NCBI GenBank assembly: GCA_900074885.1
Contig: FJUW01000083.1
Location: 62,001-126,000, forward strand
From: Rhynchosporium graminicola
Taxonomy: Eukaryota; Ascomycota; Leotiomycetes; Helotiales; Ploettnerulaceae
Length of the DNA stretch: 64,000 bases
Reading direction: 5' to 3'
The stretch's first letter is position 1, and each line of letters starts with the position of its first letter. A program made the position numbers and the translations under genes. Below are positions 13,166 to 25,992 of this stretch, one piece after another. Under the pieces are notes generated by a model. That model made no database searches and had not been told where the DNA came from. It was given only the letters and a program-made list of their open reading frames with translations.

Positions 13166-15242
13166 CTAATTAATTACGTTTATATTTATAATTACTAGAA
13201 GTAACTCTCTTAGTTACTTAGTTTACGCTATAATTATAGTTATAAAGCTATAATATTCTTAATACGATATTATATTATCTAATATATATAATATCGAAGT
13301 AGAGTATTTCTTCGTATCTATTAATAACTATCTTTATTTCTCTTATCCTTCTATAGACTTATCTATCTGATCCGGTATCTTTCTTATCTAATAAGATAAG
13401 GCGATATAGTTTTATATTAATAGTAGTTAGAATATTATATTTCTCGATAAAAGCTAGGTTTATAAAGCGTTCTATAGCTCCTAAATTAATAAGGGCTTTT
13501 ATCTTAATATTATCTATAATAACTAGTAAGATTAATTAATCGAACTCTCTAGTAGTAGTAAGCTCTAGGTATAGTAATTCTATTAAGGAATAATCACGTG
13601 CTTCCTTAATAATTCTCCTTATTATTTCGTCTAACTAAGTCTTAAGGCTAAGTTCGTAGGTAATTAAAGTATAAGGGATATAGTAATAGAGATTAGCTTA
13701 TCCTTAGATAAGATCTAGTACTATTTTCTAATAAGTAGCTAGTTCTAATAAGTATTATCTTCTCTATTAATAATACTCCTCTTCTATTTCCTTCATAATA
13801 GCTTAAGTATCTCTAATTCGAAAGAACTAATCTGATTATTTAAATTCTTTTAGTTTAGATTCTTCTTCGAGATTAACTATATAATTATCTAGTCGTTCCT
13901 CGATATCCTTAGTATTAACTCAGAATGTAATAGTAATAGTATCGCGATAAGCTATAATATAATCTATACTCGGGTTAAGTATATTATAAGTTTAGTAATA
14001 TTCTATGAAATCGAACTTAGTTTTATTATAAGCTTATATTATTATTCTATTATTATAATTCGAAGAGTCTAGTTTTCATTATTATATAGAAGATTATCGA
14101 ATAAGTAGTTTCTTTCGTTTATAATACTCTAGCTCTCTTAGTCTTTATCTAGAAGTTTAATTAAGTTCTCTTCGAATTCTTCGCTAGATTTATAAGCTAT
14201 AAATTCCTACGAACTCTATTATACGCTAGAAGCTTCTTAGTAATCTAGCCTCCTCTTAGCTAGTTCGAATTCTCTTTTAAGTTTATTCTAGAGTTTCTCT
14301 CTCTGCTTCTTATTCTAAGAATAATCACGTGCGAGGTATCTTAGCTTATTATACGTATAGTAAAGACTCTTCTATAAATATTTATCTTTCTTAGCTTATC
14401 TCTTAGATCCTCTCTCTACTCTATCTATTTCTATTAGATTATAGTAATTTCTTTTATTATTTAGATAAAGCTAGAAGTTTCCTTAATACTTATTATATTA
14501 TTATAGAAATTAAAGCTTTCGAAGGTAAGTAGATATAAAGTATATTTCCTTTTTTTTTAGCTTATTTCTAGATTCGTTTATTAATAGTAGTAGATAATTT
14601 AATTAAGTCCTCTAAGTTATTCGGTTTCTTAGTCCTAAAGAGCTTACCCTTAATATAGTCCTTAAGGCCTTAGTAATATTAAGTTTTTAATTTACTATTA
14701 ATCTAATCTAATTATATAGAATAATAATAGAACTTAGTAGTATATTTATAAATAGATCTTTATTATCGAATGCCGAGTAGATACTTCTTAGCTTATTCTT
14801 TCTTATTAGAGTCTCCGAAGACTCCTTTAATAGTATTAGTAAAGCTTACGATAGTTCGAAAGATAACTCGACTTTTCTTAGTTATAGTAATAAAATGAGC
14901 TCTAGTTAAATATCGATTAACTAAGTAATTACTTAAGGCTAGTTCGATCTAATAAGCTATAATATTATAGAATAATAAAGTATCTATAAGACTTTAAGTA
15001 AGTCTACTTCAAACTTATCTCTATTAAAAGCGAGATATATTTAGTACTAAAGGATAAATTATCCTAGGTTATTATAGTTTCTATAATAAGTATTAGATAA
15101 GTTATCTTAAGGTGAAATAACTTTATTAGTTACTTTATTAGTCTTCTCTATCTTACTAACTTAAGATCCTTCTCTTATAACTAATCCTTCTTTAGAGGCT
15201 ATTTCGTTCTTACTAGTAATACCTTAAGTAAAGTCCTTAAAG
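13166..15242 (-). pseudogene. G2 copy C gag and protease relic
   Basis: The minus strand aligns with copy A from about 50339 back to about 48270. Reading from the LTR inward: PBS region near 15235, gag about 15130-13800, a zinc knuckle about 14330-14375 (Cys and His codons turned into Tyr), then protease about 13500-13190, where copy A keeps the DSGA motif. It ends where N1 inserted. Two CACGTG hexamers (13592, 14321) survive RIP here; the first is also kept in copy A at 49894. The copy is clearly diverged from copy A beyond RIP, with small indels. Confidence 0.8.
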
Positions 15243-15672
15243 TATAACGTTTCTAGTTCTAATTAGTATACGATATATAGGCTTATTAGTTAGTATTAGT
15301 TATAAAGTAAAGTAAATAAGAAGTTTAGTTCTTAATTAGAACGAAGATATTATAAGTAAGTATTAATTACTATATAAATTTAAGTATAAAGCTTCTATCT
15401 AATAATAGATATACTAGTCTTATGTAGAATCTTCGTTCTTCTAGAAGTCCTCTATATTAGAGTCCTTTAAATAAGAGTCCTCTAAATAGGAGTCTGACTC
15501 CTACCTCTAGACTCCTGCTAAGCTAGATTCTATCACGTGACTCTAGCTAGAGGAATCCCTGCTGACTAATTATTCCTATAATTACTACTAAATATAATAA
15601 GATAATCCCTAGGCTACCTGTCTTTACCGGCTTACGTAATACAAGTAGTATGCGCAACCTCAGAACGTGATA
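15243..15672 (-). repeat. G2 copy C 5' LTR (divergent U3)
   Basis: On the minus strand it ends GAACGTTATAC-like next to the gag leader and starts TATCACGTTC. The 3' part (about 15243-15545) aligns with the copy A LTR, but the rest of U3 does not resemble copies A or B. The outer end at 15672 is placed by the TATCAC terminus and by the start of recognisable G3 sequence; it is less certain than the inner end. Confidence 0.65.
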
Positions 15673-18600
15673 ACTTTATATAATAGGAAAAGGATAATAA
15701 CTATTCTTAATAGTTTATTTCAAAAGATAAACGCTTAGAGCTATAGTAGACTCTAGAGCTATAAGTAATTTTATAGATTATTTAATAATAATAAACTATA
15801 AGTTTAGATTAATTAAGAAGAAACTCTTATATTATCTATTTATATTATCTATTTATATTAGATAAGGATATTATTAGAAATAAAAACAGATATATAACTC
15901 TTTAAACTAACTAGTCAAATATAAAGATATTAAAAAGATATACTAAATATATGAAGTTTAATATTACTAACTTAGGCGCTTATAAGTTAGTACTTAGCGT
16001 ACTGTAGTTAAAACTCTATAAACTTACTATTAACTAGTAGAAGAAGCGAATTATAATAAACTATTATTAGTATAAAAGCGATTATAAGATATTTAAATAG
16101 AAAGATAATAACTTAAAGCGAGATAATTTATATATAGCTCTCTTGACTAACGAGGACTAAACTTAGGCCTCTATACTAAAGCGAATACTAGTAGCGTATA
16201 AGGATTATAAGTAACTTTTCTAAGAAGGTCCTAAGAATAAGGCTCTTCTATAATACTAATTATAAGATCACGAGATACTCTTAGAACTAGGAAAGATACT
16301 TAGCTTCGAACTAATATATTAGTAATCTATAGTAGAGTTAAAAACTCTAAAAGAATACATTTAGATAAGAACCTAGAGAAAGGTTTTAGATAACTATCTA
16401 TATTATTAGCTATAAGTCTAATACTCTTCGTTCTAAAGAAAGATACGAAACTCTACTTATATATCGATTACTATAATATGAATAGTATTATAGTTAAGGA
16501 CCGGTACTTACTACTCTTACTTAATAAGCTATATAATTAACTATAAGAAGCTATTATATTTATAATACTTAGTATAAGAGAAGTATATAACTTTATATAA
16601 ATAAAACCTGATAAGGAATTGAAAAAGTATTTAGAATACGCTATAGTCTATGTAAATACTAAGTTATATTATTTAAGCTTGTAAATATACTTATGTTATA
16701 CTAATAAATAATTAATAACTAGTTATATAAATACCTTCATATTTTCGTAATCGCTTAGTTAGATAATATACTTGACTACTCTAAGATAGAAACTAAATAT
16801 GTTTAATATATATAAAGTACCTAAGAAGCTTAAGAATATTAAGCTATTTCTTAAACTAAAGAAATACGAATAATAATAAGAAGAAATCTACTTCTTAGAA
16901 TTTATTATTAGATAATATAGAGTTCGAATAGACTTAATTAAGATTAAGGCGGTACTTATATAGCTAATACTAAGTAATATAAAAGAAGTATAATCTTTCC
17001 TTAGATTCGCGAATTCTATAGAAGATTTATTAAGAATTTCTTTATAATAGCTAAAGAAAGTACTTATAAATCTTATAAAAAGACAAGACTTTATTTAGAT
17101 AACTATAATAAAAGAAGCGTTCCGAATACTAAAAGAATACTTACTAATATACTTATCCTAGCTACTTATAATCTAGACCTCGAAATAGTAATAGAAACTA
17201 ATACTTCAGATTTCGTATTAAAGATATACTTAAGCTAAAAGTATAATAAATAATTATATTTAATCGTATATTATTTTTAGATATTTTTATCTATAGAGCT
17301 TAATTATAATATATATAATAAGAAACTACTAACTATAGTAGCTACTTATAAGTAATAGTAATACTACTTAGAAAGAGCGAAATATATTATCTAGATATAG
17401 ATAGACTATAAGAATCTTATATTATTTATAGTAATAAAGATCTTAAATAAGAGATAAGTTAAGTAGTTAGAGGAGCTTCCTATCTTCAAGTCTAATGATA
17501 TTTATAGAAAAGATAGCGAAAATATAAGAACTAATACTCTTAATAGATAATAAGACTACTTAAAAGAACCTATAAGAAGATCCTAAGCTATTCTTAAAAA
17601 GAGAAAGAATAGAATAGAATATAACTTTAACCTTCTTATAATAGTTATAATATTAGAAGATAAATATCTTATAGACTAAATCAAAGCTATTTATATAACT
17701 AACTAATACGCGCAGCGAGTTATTAGTAACTCTATAGATAATTTTATAATAGATAAAAAATAGCTTACTTAAGTTCAAAAGTCTTATATATATTCTGAGT
17801 AAAATTAGACAGATATTTATAATAAAGTAATACTTATTACTTATATATAGCAGCTAAGGAATAATAAGAACTTTCGAATAGATAGCTAAGGACTACTACT
17901 TTCTAAGTATAAGAAAGCAGATAGAGAGCGTTATTAGAGAATATAATATATATACTAAAAGTAAATTGAATAGATATGCGCTATATAGCTTTCTCAAATT
18001 ACTAATAATATATATATAAGTATAAGAGTTAATTATATTTAACTTTATAATTAAATTATTAAAATTAAAATAACTTATAACTAATATAGTATTCGATACT
18101 ATTTAGGTTATTATAAATAGACTTACTAGATATAGAAATTTTATAATATATAAGAAAGGGAGTAATACTAAAGAGCTTATATACGTATTCCTTAAAATAA
18201 TAATAAGCTAATATAAGCTACTTAATAAGATTATCTTAGATCGAGATAAGTTATTTACTTCTAAGTTCTAGATATTACTTATTGACTAACTTAGACTTAA
18301 CTATAAGATATTAATTATATTCTATTTATAAATGGATAGATAAATAGAATAGCTAAACTAAATAAAAGAATAGTACTTATATAGCTATATTAATAAGAAA
18401 TAAGATAATTAGATAGAAATACTTTCCTTTACTTAGTTTATATATAATAGCGCTAAGAACGAGACTACTTTAGTCTTCTTATTCTTCGCTAATTATAGCT
18501 TCGAACCCGAAGTATATAGATAACTAAGAAAAGACTCTATTAGCGCGTAAGAATGTATAGTCTTAGTATATAAGATATAAGACTTATAAGAATAACTGGT

Positions 18601-19065
18601 TAAAGATATCGACTTCTCGAACCCAAGAACTATGAGATATAATAATTAAAAGCATAATATAAAACCTTTACTTAAGAGAGAAGATAAAGTATACTTATTA
18701 TAATAATATATTAAAATAAAATAACTAAATATAAAGCTAGATTTTAAGAAACTTAGATTATTCGAAATATTAGAGGAAGTAAAGCTTATATTCAGACTAT
18801 AACTATTATAAAGATCTTAGCTATACTTTATATTCTATATATTACTACTAGAACTTACTAATAAAGATATGCTTTTAGTAATAGATAAAGAACTCTAACT
18901 TAATAATAAAATAAGTAAATATAATATTAAGAAATTACTAGATACTCGAACTATAATATAGAGTTAGTAGAAATATCTAATGAAATAGAAAGGATTTAGA
19001 GATAAGGAAAAATTATAAGAACTTATACGAAACTTGAACTATTCGGATTTATTTTAATAGTTCTA
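15673..19065 (+). pseudogene. G3 pol relic (Gypsy chromovirus): protease to chromodomain
   Basis: This is a Ty3/Gypsy polyprotein that starts inside the protease region because G2 copy C displaced the 5' end. Seen in order: protease-like stretch about 15730-16100, RT about 16300-16960 (start of the 'ILFVLKKD' and 'YIDY' blocks near 16430-16475), RNase H about 17150-17480, integrase about 17790-18560 including a DRDKLFTSKFQ block near 18240, and a chromodomain about 18900-19060 (DTRTI...YLIKQKG context). Damage is heavy and the RT active site is not readable with confidence. Confidence 0.8.
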
Positions 19066-19079
19066 GTTAAGAACTTAAG

Positions 19080-19625
19080 TAACTCTTAAGAAGAACTATT
19101 ACTAAAAACTTAAAATAATTTATATAGGATTAGAAAGATCGAAATTATTTAGCTACTCTATAAGAGCAGAATCTAAAACCTTAGTATTAAGTAAGAACAT
19201 AAGCTCTACTTACTCTCTTACTATATATTCTTTTTCTTTAATAGCTTCTAATTTATTTAGAAAATAAAGATTATAATATAGTATTTTAGCTACTTTTATA
19301 TAAAAGAATTCCTTTTATTTACTAATCCGAAGGATCTTAGCTTATTAAGAAGCTAAGCGTTCGATTAGCTTCTATTAATCTTATTATATCTCTTCGTAAG
19401 CTTAAGTAAGATCGGCTTCAGTTCTCTCTAACTTATATTATTTACTTTTTAAAAGATCTTATATATTATATTTCGTATTTCTATTAATATAAATATATTT
19501 AGTATAGTAATTAAATTTAAAAGAAATAATATAGACTCGATAAGGATCCTCATTATAATAAGAATAAGATAGTATTTTAAAACTATAATAAAGAATATAA
19601 GAAAGAAAGTTTTATTAATTCTCTT
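19080..19625 (-). pseudogene. G3 antisense extra ORF with coiled coil, unrecognised
   Basis: The minus strand between the G3 chromodomain and the 3' LTR reads about 180 residues with few stops. The middle part (about 19450-19300) is rich in E, Q, K and L in heptad-like spacing (ERTEADLTQAYEEIQQDQQK context), so a coiled coil is likely, and a second helical stretch follows (LEAIKEKEY, VREQVELMF). The opposite strand in this interval is not comparably open. It runs convergent with pol. No family is recognised. The pattern resembles the antisense frames of G2, G5/G6 and C3 in position, not in sequence. Confidence 0.5.
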
Positions 19626-20560
19626 TAATATACTCGTAATAACTAAGTAGTATAATAAAAAGAAGAGATAGTTATTATAAAGAGTTAATATTTCTTAATC
19701 TTATATCTAAGCTAGAAGTGTAGGACGCGCTAGCTAAGCTAGAAAGGGAAAAGTATTATAACTTTTAGTTATAATAAGTAATATAGCCTTAAGGCTCGAT
19801 ATATAGACTAATCTACTTAAGATTAGCTCTATATTATATAGAGAAGCTATAAGTTATATAATACTAGTTATATACTAAATTAGCTTCTAGTTCTTAAACT
19901 CGATAATAATTTAGATAATTTAAATAATTTAATAGAATAAAGGTTTTATATATATATATATATATTAGTATATCTACTTATTAGATAGAAACTTCGTACT
20001 TAACTTAAATATAATATCTTACTTATACTTCGTAACTTGCAAAGATTACTAGACTTAATCTAATAATAGCGTCCCTATCTACTTAACTAATCTCTTTCGT
20101 ACTCTAAGACGAATACTACGCTCTATCGTACGTTATATATAAGAGCTTAGCTCGTTCTCTTAAATAGCTAAATTTAACTATATAGAGGAAGTTTGTAGCT
20201 TATTATTAGATTAGCTAATCGAGATCTCTCTTATCGATATCTCTAAGACTATATTATAAGTAGAACCCTATGAACTCAGTTTATTAATATATTTCTCTAT
20301 AGAAATAAATAAAATTAAGCTACTATATTAGCTTCTTATATACTTAAGTATTTCTATCTATAATACCTGACTATAAAGGGGCCCTCGAGACTTCTCTTAA
20401 AGTAGCTAGAGATATATAATAATAGTATGAATAACTATAGGGAATTAGAAGACGATAAGCTAATAATAGCTACTACTTATCTATAGTTCTTTAAGAAAGA
20501 TCGAGAAGGGTAGCGATTTTTCGAGCTTTAAAGACGAAGCCTTATAGAAGGAGGGAGTAA
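19626..20560. other. G3 3' untranslated tail
   Basis: About 0.9 kb with no convincing frame on either strand. It holds a (TA)n tract at 19951-19967 that on the minus strand reads TATATATAAAACC, upstream of the antisense ORF and so a possible TATA box for it. It ends in the polypurine tract GAAGGAGGGAG (20548-20558). Confidence 0.5.
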
Positions 20561-20789
20561 TATTACGACTTTACGTAAGGAGCGGGGCCTTAGGCCTTAG
20601 GTCTCCAGATATAGCTGGGGTAAGCGAGCCTTAGTAACCTCGAGAGATTAGTTAGTATGGCCTTATAACTATATCTTAAGAAGAAGTCGAGAGTAGAATC
20701 TCTTCTTCTTATCTTTTCTTCCTTTTATTACGCGCATCCTTAAGGGCGAATACAAGTCACGTTGTCACCCCCTGTGCCCTGTCGTAATA
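20561..20789 (+). repeat. G3 3' LTR
   Basis: A 229-bp LTR with perfect inverted ends, TATTACGAC at the start and GTCGTAATA at the end, which are RIP forms of TGTTACGAC...GTCGTAACA. G4 interior begins at 20790. The last 40 bases keep several CA/TG dinucleotides. The matching 5' LTR is off the window. Confidence 0.88.
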
Positions 20790-23700
20790 GTCCTAGAATC
20801 AACTATAGGATCGAACTCGAATAATATAATAGTAAGGAACCTATAGTACTATAGAGCTCTCTATATAATATATCTTATAATAAACTCTTAAAATTATAAA
20901 AGACTCTTACGAAGCTCCTCGGTAAAGGATTCATTCAAATTAATAACTCGCTTACTATTATCTTAGTATTATTCGTAAAGAAACTAAGAGATAAGCTACG
21001 ATTCTATATCGATTATTATAAGTTAAATCGAATTATAAAGAAAGATCGATACTTATTATTACTAATCTATAAAACTCTCTAGAATATAAGGAAAGCTAAA
21101 TAGTTTACGAGATTAGATATTACTATCGCGTTCTTTAAGATATATATTACTATTAGCGATAAATAGAAGATAGCTTTTCGTATAAGATATAATCTATATA
21201 AGTAACTAATAACTTCTTTCGGACTTGCGAGTACTCTAAGTATATTCTAATATATATATTAACTAAGTATTATAAGATTACTTAGATAAGTTCTGCTCTA
21301 CTTATATCGATAATATTCTAATTTATATGAATAATAACTATTACTACTACTAAGAGTAAATAGCGAAAATTATAATAAGATATATAAAATAAGACTATAA
21401 CTAGATATTAATAAGTACGAATTCGAGGTATAGATAACAAAATACCTTAGATTTATAATTAAGATAAATGAAAGTATCTAAATAGATCTTAAGAAAGTAT
21501 AAGCGATTCGAGAATAAGAATTCCTAGCTTTAGTAAAAGAAGTATAAAGCTTCCTAAGGTTTATAAACTCATATCGAATATTTATTAAGAACTATTTAAC
21601 GATTATATTACTACTAATATAGCTAACTTATAAAGAGTAGCTATAGTAATAGAATAAAGCTATAGATTAAGCTTTTAAGAAGTTAAAAGATATATTTATT
21701 ACTAGACCTATAATAGTATAGTTTAACTTAGATTAAGGAATAATACTCGAAATAGATACTTCTAGATAAGTAATAAAAAGAGTACTTATATAATTTAATA
21801 ACTAAGGATACTTATAACTTTATATATTCTTCTTAAAGAAAAATACTTTAGCTAAATATAACTACGAAATCTATAATAAAGAAATATTAATAATTATATA
21901 TTATCTTAAGAAATAATAATATAAGTTAAAAAGTGTATAAGAATTCTGTATTTATATTACTTATAAGAATTTTAAGTATATTGTAATAATATAATAGCTT
22001 ATAGAGTAGTAAATATAATAGTTACTATTTCTCTTATAGTTTAGCTATACGATTAGTTATATCCTTAGAAAAGAAATAAACGCGTAGATATACTCTTATA
22101 ACATAAATAGAATATACTCTATAATATAGAAGATAAATAACTCTAATACTATTTAGTCTAGTTAATTAAGCTAAAAGTATTATAAGAACTATTATTATTA
22201 TAAAAAATAATAGTAATAGCTCTAGTTATAATATAATAGAATCGAAGACGCTAAGAAGAAGAAGCTTTATAACTATAAGTTAAAACCCTATAAGTCGAAG
22301 AACCCGAAGGAGTTATAGAAGCTACCTTAGATAGCGATACTACTATTAGTACTCTTACGATACTCGAAGAACTCTAGATATAAGCGAAATAAGCTAATAA
22401 TATATATTAAAGAGTAGCTAAAGTAATACGCGATAAGTAGTATATATTTCCTATTACGCTAAAGCTAAAGGTTAATATTAATATTAAAGTATTCGCTATT
22501 GGAAGTAAGGAAACTACGATTTCGAGAGAGACTATAAGTACTTAATTCCGAAGGATTATATATATTTAAGCGACTTATAATACTAAGATATATAAATACT
22601 TAGAATAAGACTCGACTACTACTATTATAAGTCGATAGTTCTTCTAGCTTCGTATATTAGTAGATATACGAAAGTTTATTCAGAACTATAATATTTATAG
22701 AAAGAATAAGATATAGTGAGACTAAAGGTAAAAGTTCCTTAAACTACTATTATTACTAAACTAGATTTAGTAAGAGATTTCGATCGACTTTATTATCGAG
22801 CTTCTATGAAGTAAAAGATATACTAACTTAATTATAGTTACTAATCGTCTTAGAAAAGGAATCATATATAATAAACTATTATTAATTGATATAGAAGCTA
22901 TAGTAAAGTAGTTTATATAAGTCTATTATAAGTAATACGTATTACTATATATAGTTATATCTAACTAAAGAAAACAGTTTATCGGAATATTATAAACTTA
23001 AGTATAAATACTCTCTATTAAGTCTTACGTAATATCTTTCTACTACTTATTACCCGGAAACTGATAGCTCTGTTAAGAGAATAAATTAGATATTAGAGTT
23101 ATACTTATATATATTCGTAAATTTTATATAAGATAATCAGTTTAACGTATTACTATTAGTAGAAGTAGTAATTAATAACTAAGATACTATTAATAGAGAT
23201 AAGCTTTTTCTTTCTAATATATAGCTACTATATGTAATATATCGATTTGGATATCGAAGACGAAAGGATTACTACTACTAACTAATCGCTTATTTAAAGA
23301 GTAAATACGATCTTAAAGAAGCTACGAGATATAAGAAAGTAAATATAAATAGTAATAGTAATTACATAATAAGTCTAAGAGGAAGTTATAAGTTATTATT
23401 ACTAATAAGCCTCAGAGTTTAAAGTTTGAAATAAAGTCTAATTAAGCTTAAGGAATATTGGAACGAACTAATTAGTAATGAAGCTCGATATAAAGTAAGC
23501 TAAGTATATAATACTCGAAGCAGTCAGGTCGTATAGCTATTATCTAGATATACTACTAAGAATATATAACGTCTTCTATATATAGTTATTATAGCTAGCT
23601 ATTATTAACCCTTTACTAAGCTAAGTTCAGGATGACTTATAGCTATCGCTACTACTAGTAATAGACGAAGACGAATTCGATATTAAGGAAATCCTAATAG

Positions 23701-23860
23701 AAAAGTGTTTTCGATAAGAAGGCTATATAAAGAAGAAATATCTTATAAAATATATAAGATATATATAACTAATATAAAAACTGAAAGTAGCTCTTATTAC
23801 TATTATAATACTTAATAAGTAAGAGGAGAATAATAGACTATAAGGCCTTAACTTTTAAAT
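20790..23860 (+). pseudogene. G4 pol relic (Gypsy): RT, RNase H, integrase
   Basis: This is the deepest, and by the nesting the oldest, Gypsy of the left half. It begins at the N-terminal edge of RT because G3 inserted there. RT about 20880-21430 (LLVLFVKK and FYIDYYKLN context near 20975-21030), RNase H about 21730-22060, integrase about 22560-23200 with an EISIDFI block near 22790 and a late 'YLLPGN' block near 23050. The C-terminal part to 23860 is degraded and I see no chromodomain. It ends at the polypurine tract AAGAGAGAGG (23861-23870). Confidence 0.8.
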
Positions 23861-23872
23861 AAGAGAGAGGTA

Positions 23873-23921
23873 ATATAATAAGTTATACTTATTAGTATAC
23901 TTAACGCCTAAGGCGTCTATA
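23873..23921 (+). repeat. G4 3' LTR, first 49 bp, cut by Helitron
   Basis: It follows the polypurine tract and starts TATAATAAGTTATAC, a RIP form of TGTGACGGGTTGCAC, which is also the first 15 bp of the N1 LTR at 44681. It contains the small palindrome ACGCCT-A-AGGCGT (23904-23916). The sequence stops at 23921, where the Helitron 3' end joins before a T on the minus strand. Confidence 0.6.
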
Positions 23922-23986
23922 CAAGATCTTCTCCGTGCCGGCCCTTCGCAAGCTCCGGGGTCACGGGACCTTGCTTCGCGCAGTCG
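23922..23986 (-). other. Helitron 3' terminal segment (GC-rich, hairpin)
   Basis: This GC-rich segment stands out from its AT-rich, mutated surroundings. It matches 44162-44226 at 63 of 65 positions in inverted orientation. On the minus strand it contains GCAAG...CTTGC arms around GGTCCCGTGACC, a candidate subterminal hairpin, and ends CTTG rather than the canonical CTRR. CA and TG dinucleotides are intact. Confidence 0.7.
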
Positions 23987-24675
23987 TTACGGGTAATAGT
24001 TAATCTGTAATAGTCGCTTGCGGTAGATAATAGTAACTACGTAAATAAAGACTTACTATTAAAGATAAATTCTAATAGATAATAATAGTAATTGAATTTA
24101 AAATAAGCTAAAGGTAATAGTATTATAAGTATATCTCTCTTATAGTAATAATTATAAATCCTCTTTTTAGTAATACTATAATTATTCAGTACGTATCTAC
24201 TATATCGATTCTATCGATCTACGGCACTATAGTAATTACTAACGGACCGTAAGATATCTACTACTACTACTGCTACTACCTCTGCTGCCGCTGCCTTAGT
24301 AGCTTAATCTTACGCCGCCGGCCTTACGGCCCCTCTATTAACCCTTACTATATAAGTTAGCCCTAGCTATCTAATAGTCTATAACTCAGCTAACGGATCC
24401 GTAAGGCTAGCCTTACTCGCCCGCGCTACTACTACTATAACGCGACTCTTCGCTCTCCTCCCTCTCCGCGCTACTAATTTGCGTCCGGGTCAGGTCTTTT
24501 CCGATACTACTCGATCCTCTAACCTAGAGGCTCGATACGTCTAGATCTATAAGTTATTCTATATTATTCTCTAACTAATTATATTTTATAATAGACTATT
24601 TCGGATATAAAGATATTAATATATATAGCTAGATATATAGAGCTTCCGAGTTATAATTACTACTAAGGAGGCTAT

Positions 24676-24877
24676 TGTAACGACACAAGACTCAAGGCGG
24701 TATACAAGCAAGAATAAACAAGTAGGGAGGCTAAGAGCGATCTTATATAGTCTGGTACGAAGGAAACAGAAAGATATAGAGCTCTAAAGGAGTTTGCACC
24801 TTCTATATATATAAGGAGGGTATGCCTAAGGTACTGATACTGGCCCGTATCTGCTATATATACTATGCGCCGTCATA
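24676..24877 (-). repeat. S1 left LTR (3' LTR of the minus-strand element)
   Basis: It starts TGTAACGACACAAG and ends GTCATA. It is barely touched by RIP near its outer end, with CACAAG and TACAAGCAAG intact, unlike the right LTR, whose same positions read TATAAG and TATAAGTAAG. Confidence 0.9.
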
Positions 24878-25790
24878 TTACCCCCTTCTAAGATAAAGGC
24901 TCGCCCTCGAGCCTTAAAGAATCGAACAAAGGAAACAAAATAGGTATAAAAACGCAGTCAAATACAATAACCTTCGAATATTCTATCAAACCGAACCCGT
25001 AGATACTAATTCAGTACTGAGATCGTCTCTTCTGCAGAGGGAAATTGCGATTCCAAGTAGGTTCCTGAATAGAGTTTTCCGCCGGTAGTTATAATACCGA
25101 GTTTTACTAAATAAGTGAGGCTAAGCGAGTGATTGAAACACTTAAAGGTTACGAAAGAAGAAGAAGTCCAAATCGATTTCTGACGAAGCTAAAAGATTAA
25201 AGAGAGTTAGATATCTTAGTTAAGTAGATATAGGAAGTGTTAAATTAAAGGTTTTAGTAGAGGGAGGTCGATTCTGCCGAGGGGGACAAATTATATCGGG
25301 GTACAGGGGTTACGAGTCGCCGATAATTTCCGCCAGGGTAATAAGCTACTTCGTCCTAGCTTAAAAGCAAGGTTTTTCGCAATTAGAGCTGCTTTCGGAA
25401 AGTTGAAGTCAGGTAAGGGGATAATGAATAATAGGGCCTATAGGGAAGTTTCCACCTAAAATTCGTCTGCTGTTTTACTTCGTACGTACGAAGGAACGAG
25501 TTTCGAAGTATCCGAGAGTGACTTCGTAATAATACTAGTGCTTCTAAGGCTGAATTACGTCTAAATTCCTAGCTATCCGAGAGATCTCTAGAATCTCAGC
25601 TATTTTGAAAACCTAACTATCGAATTCGTAAGTTAAAGAGAGTACTAACTATTTCCGTATGATTCCGAAAATCTAAGGTAAGTAGAGATAACTCAGCGAA
25701 GAGCTCCCTTTAAGTCGTATATCCGAATCGAGTTTTCTAAGTAAGATATTATTTAATACCGTCCCCGGCGGTCTTAATCTTTCTATTTAA
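24878..25790 (-). other. S1 interior, no coding domain seen
   Basis: 913 bp with near-normal composition in its left half and light RIP in its right half. No retroelement domain or long frame is visible on either strand. The polypurine tract is at its left end. Confidence 0.7.
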
Positions 25791-25992
25791 TATAATAATA
25801 TAAGACTTAAGGCGATATATAAGTAAGAATAAATAAGTAGAGAGGCTAAGAGCGATCTTATATAATCTAGTACGAAGGAAACAGAAAGATATAGAGCTCT
25901 GAAGGAGTCTGCACCTTCTATATATATAAGGAGGGTATACCTAAGGCACCGATACTGGCCCGTATCTGCCACGTATACTATGCGCCGTCACA
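25791..25992 (-). repeat. S1 right LTR (5' LTR of the minus-strand element)
   Basis: It aligns gaplessly with 24676-24877. It starts TATAATAATATAAG, a RIP form of the left LTR's outer end, and ends GTCACA followed by GCTAT. Confidence 0.9.

Larger units (their letters stand above)
24676..25992 (-). mobile_element. S1, 1.3-kb non-autonomous LTR element
   Basis: Two 202-bp LTRs (24676-24877 and 25791-25992) flank a 913-bp interior and the whole is bracketed by GCTAT at 24671-24675 and 25993-25997, a 5-bp target duplication. The LTRs carry TGTAAC...GTCACA ends. The minus orientation follows from a purine tract on that strand next to the left LTR (complement of TTACCCCCTTCTAAG, 24878). No RT, integrase or gag is seen in the interior, so it must have been moved by enzymes of another element. 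The first 110 bp of each LTR closely match the G5 LTR. Confidence 0.9.

Noticed and set aside
25787..25972. 61-codon open frame on the minus strand
   Set aside because: It lies in the right LTR of S1 and resembles a frame in the G5 LTR (50680-50865) only because the two LTRs share sequence. No coding evidence.
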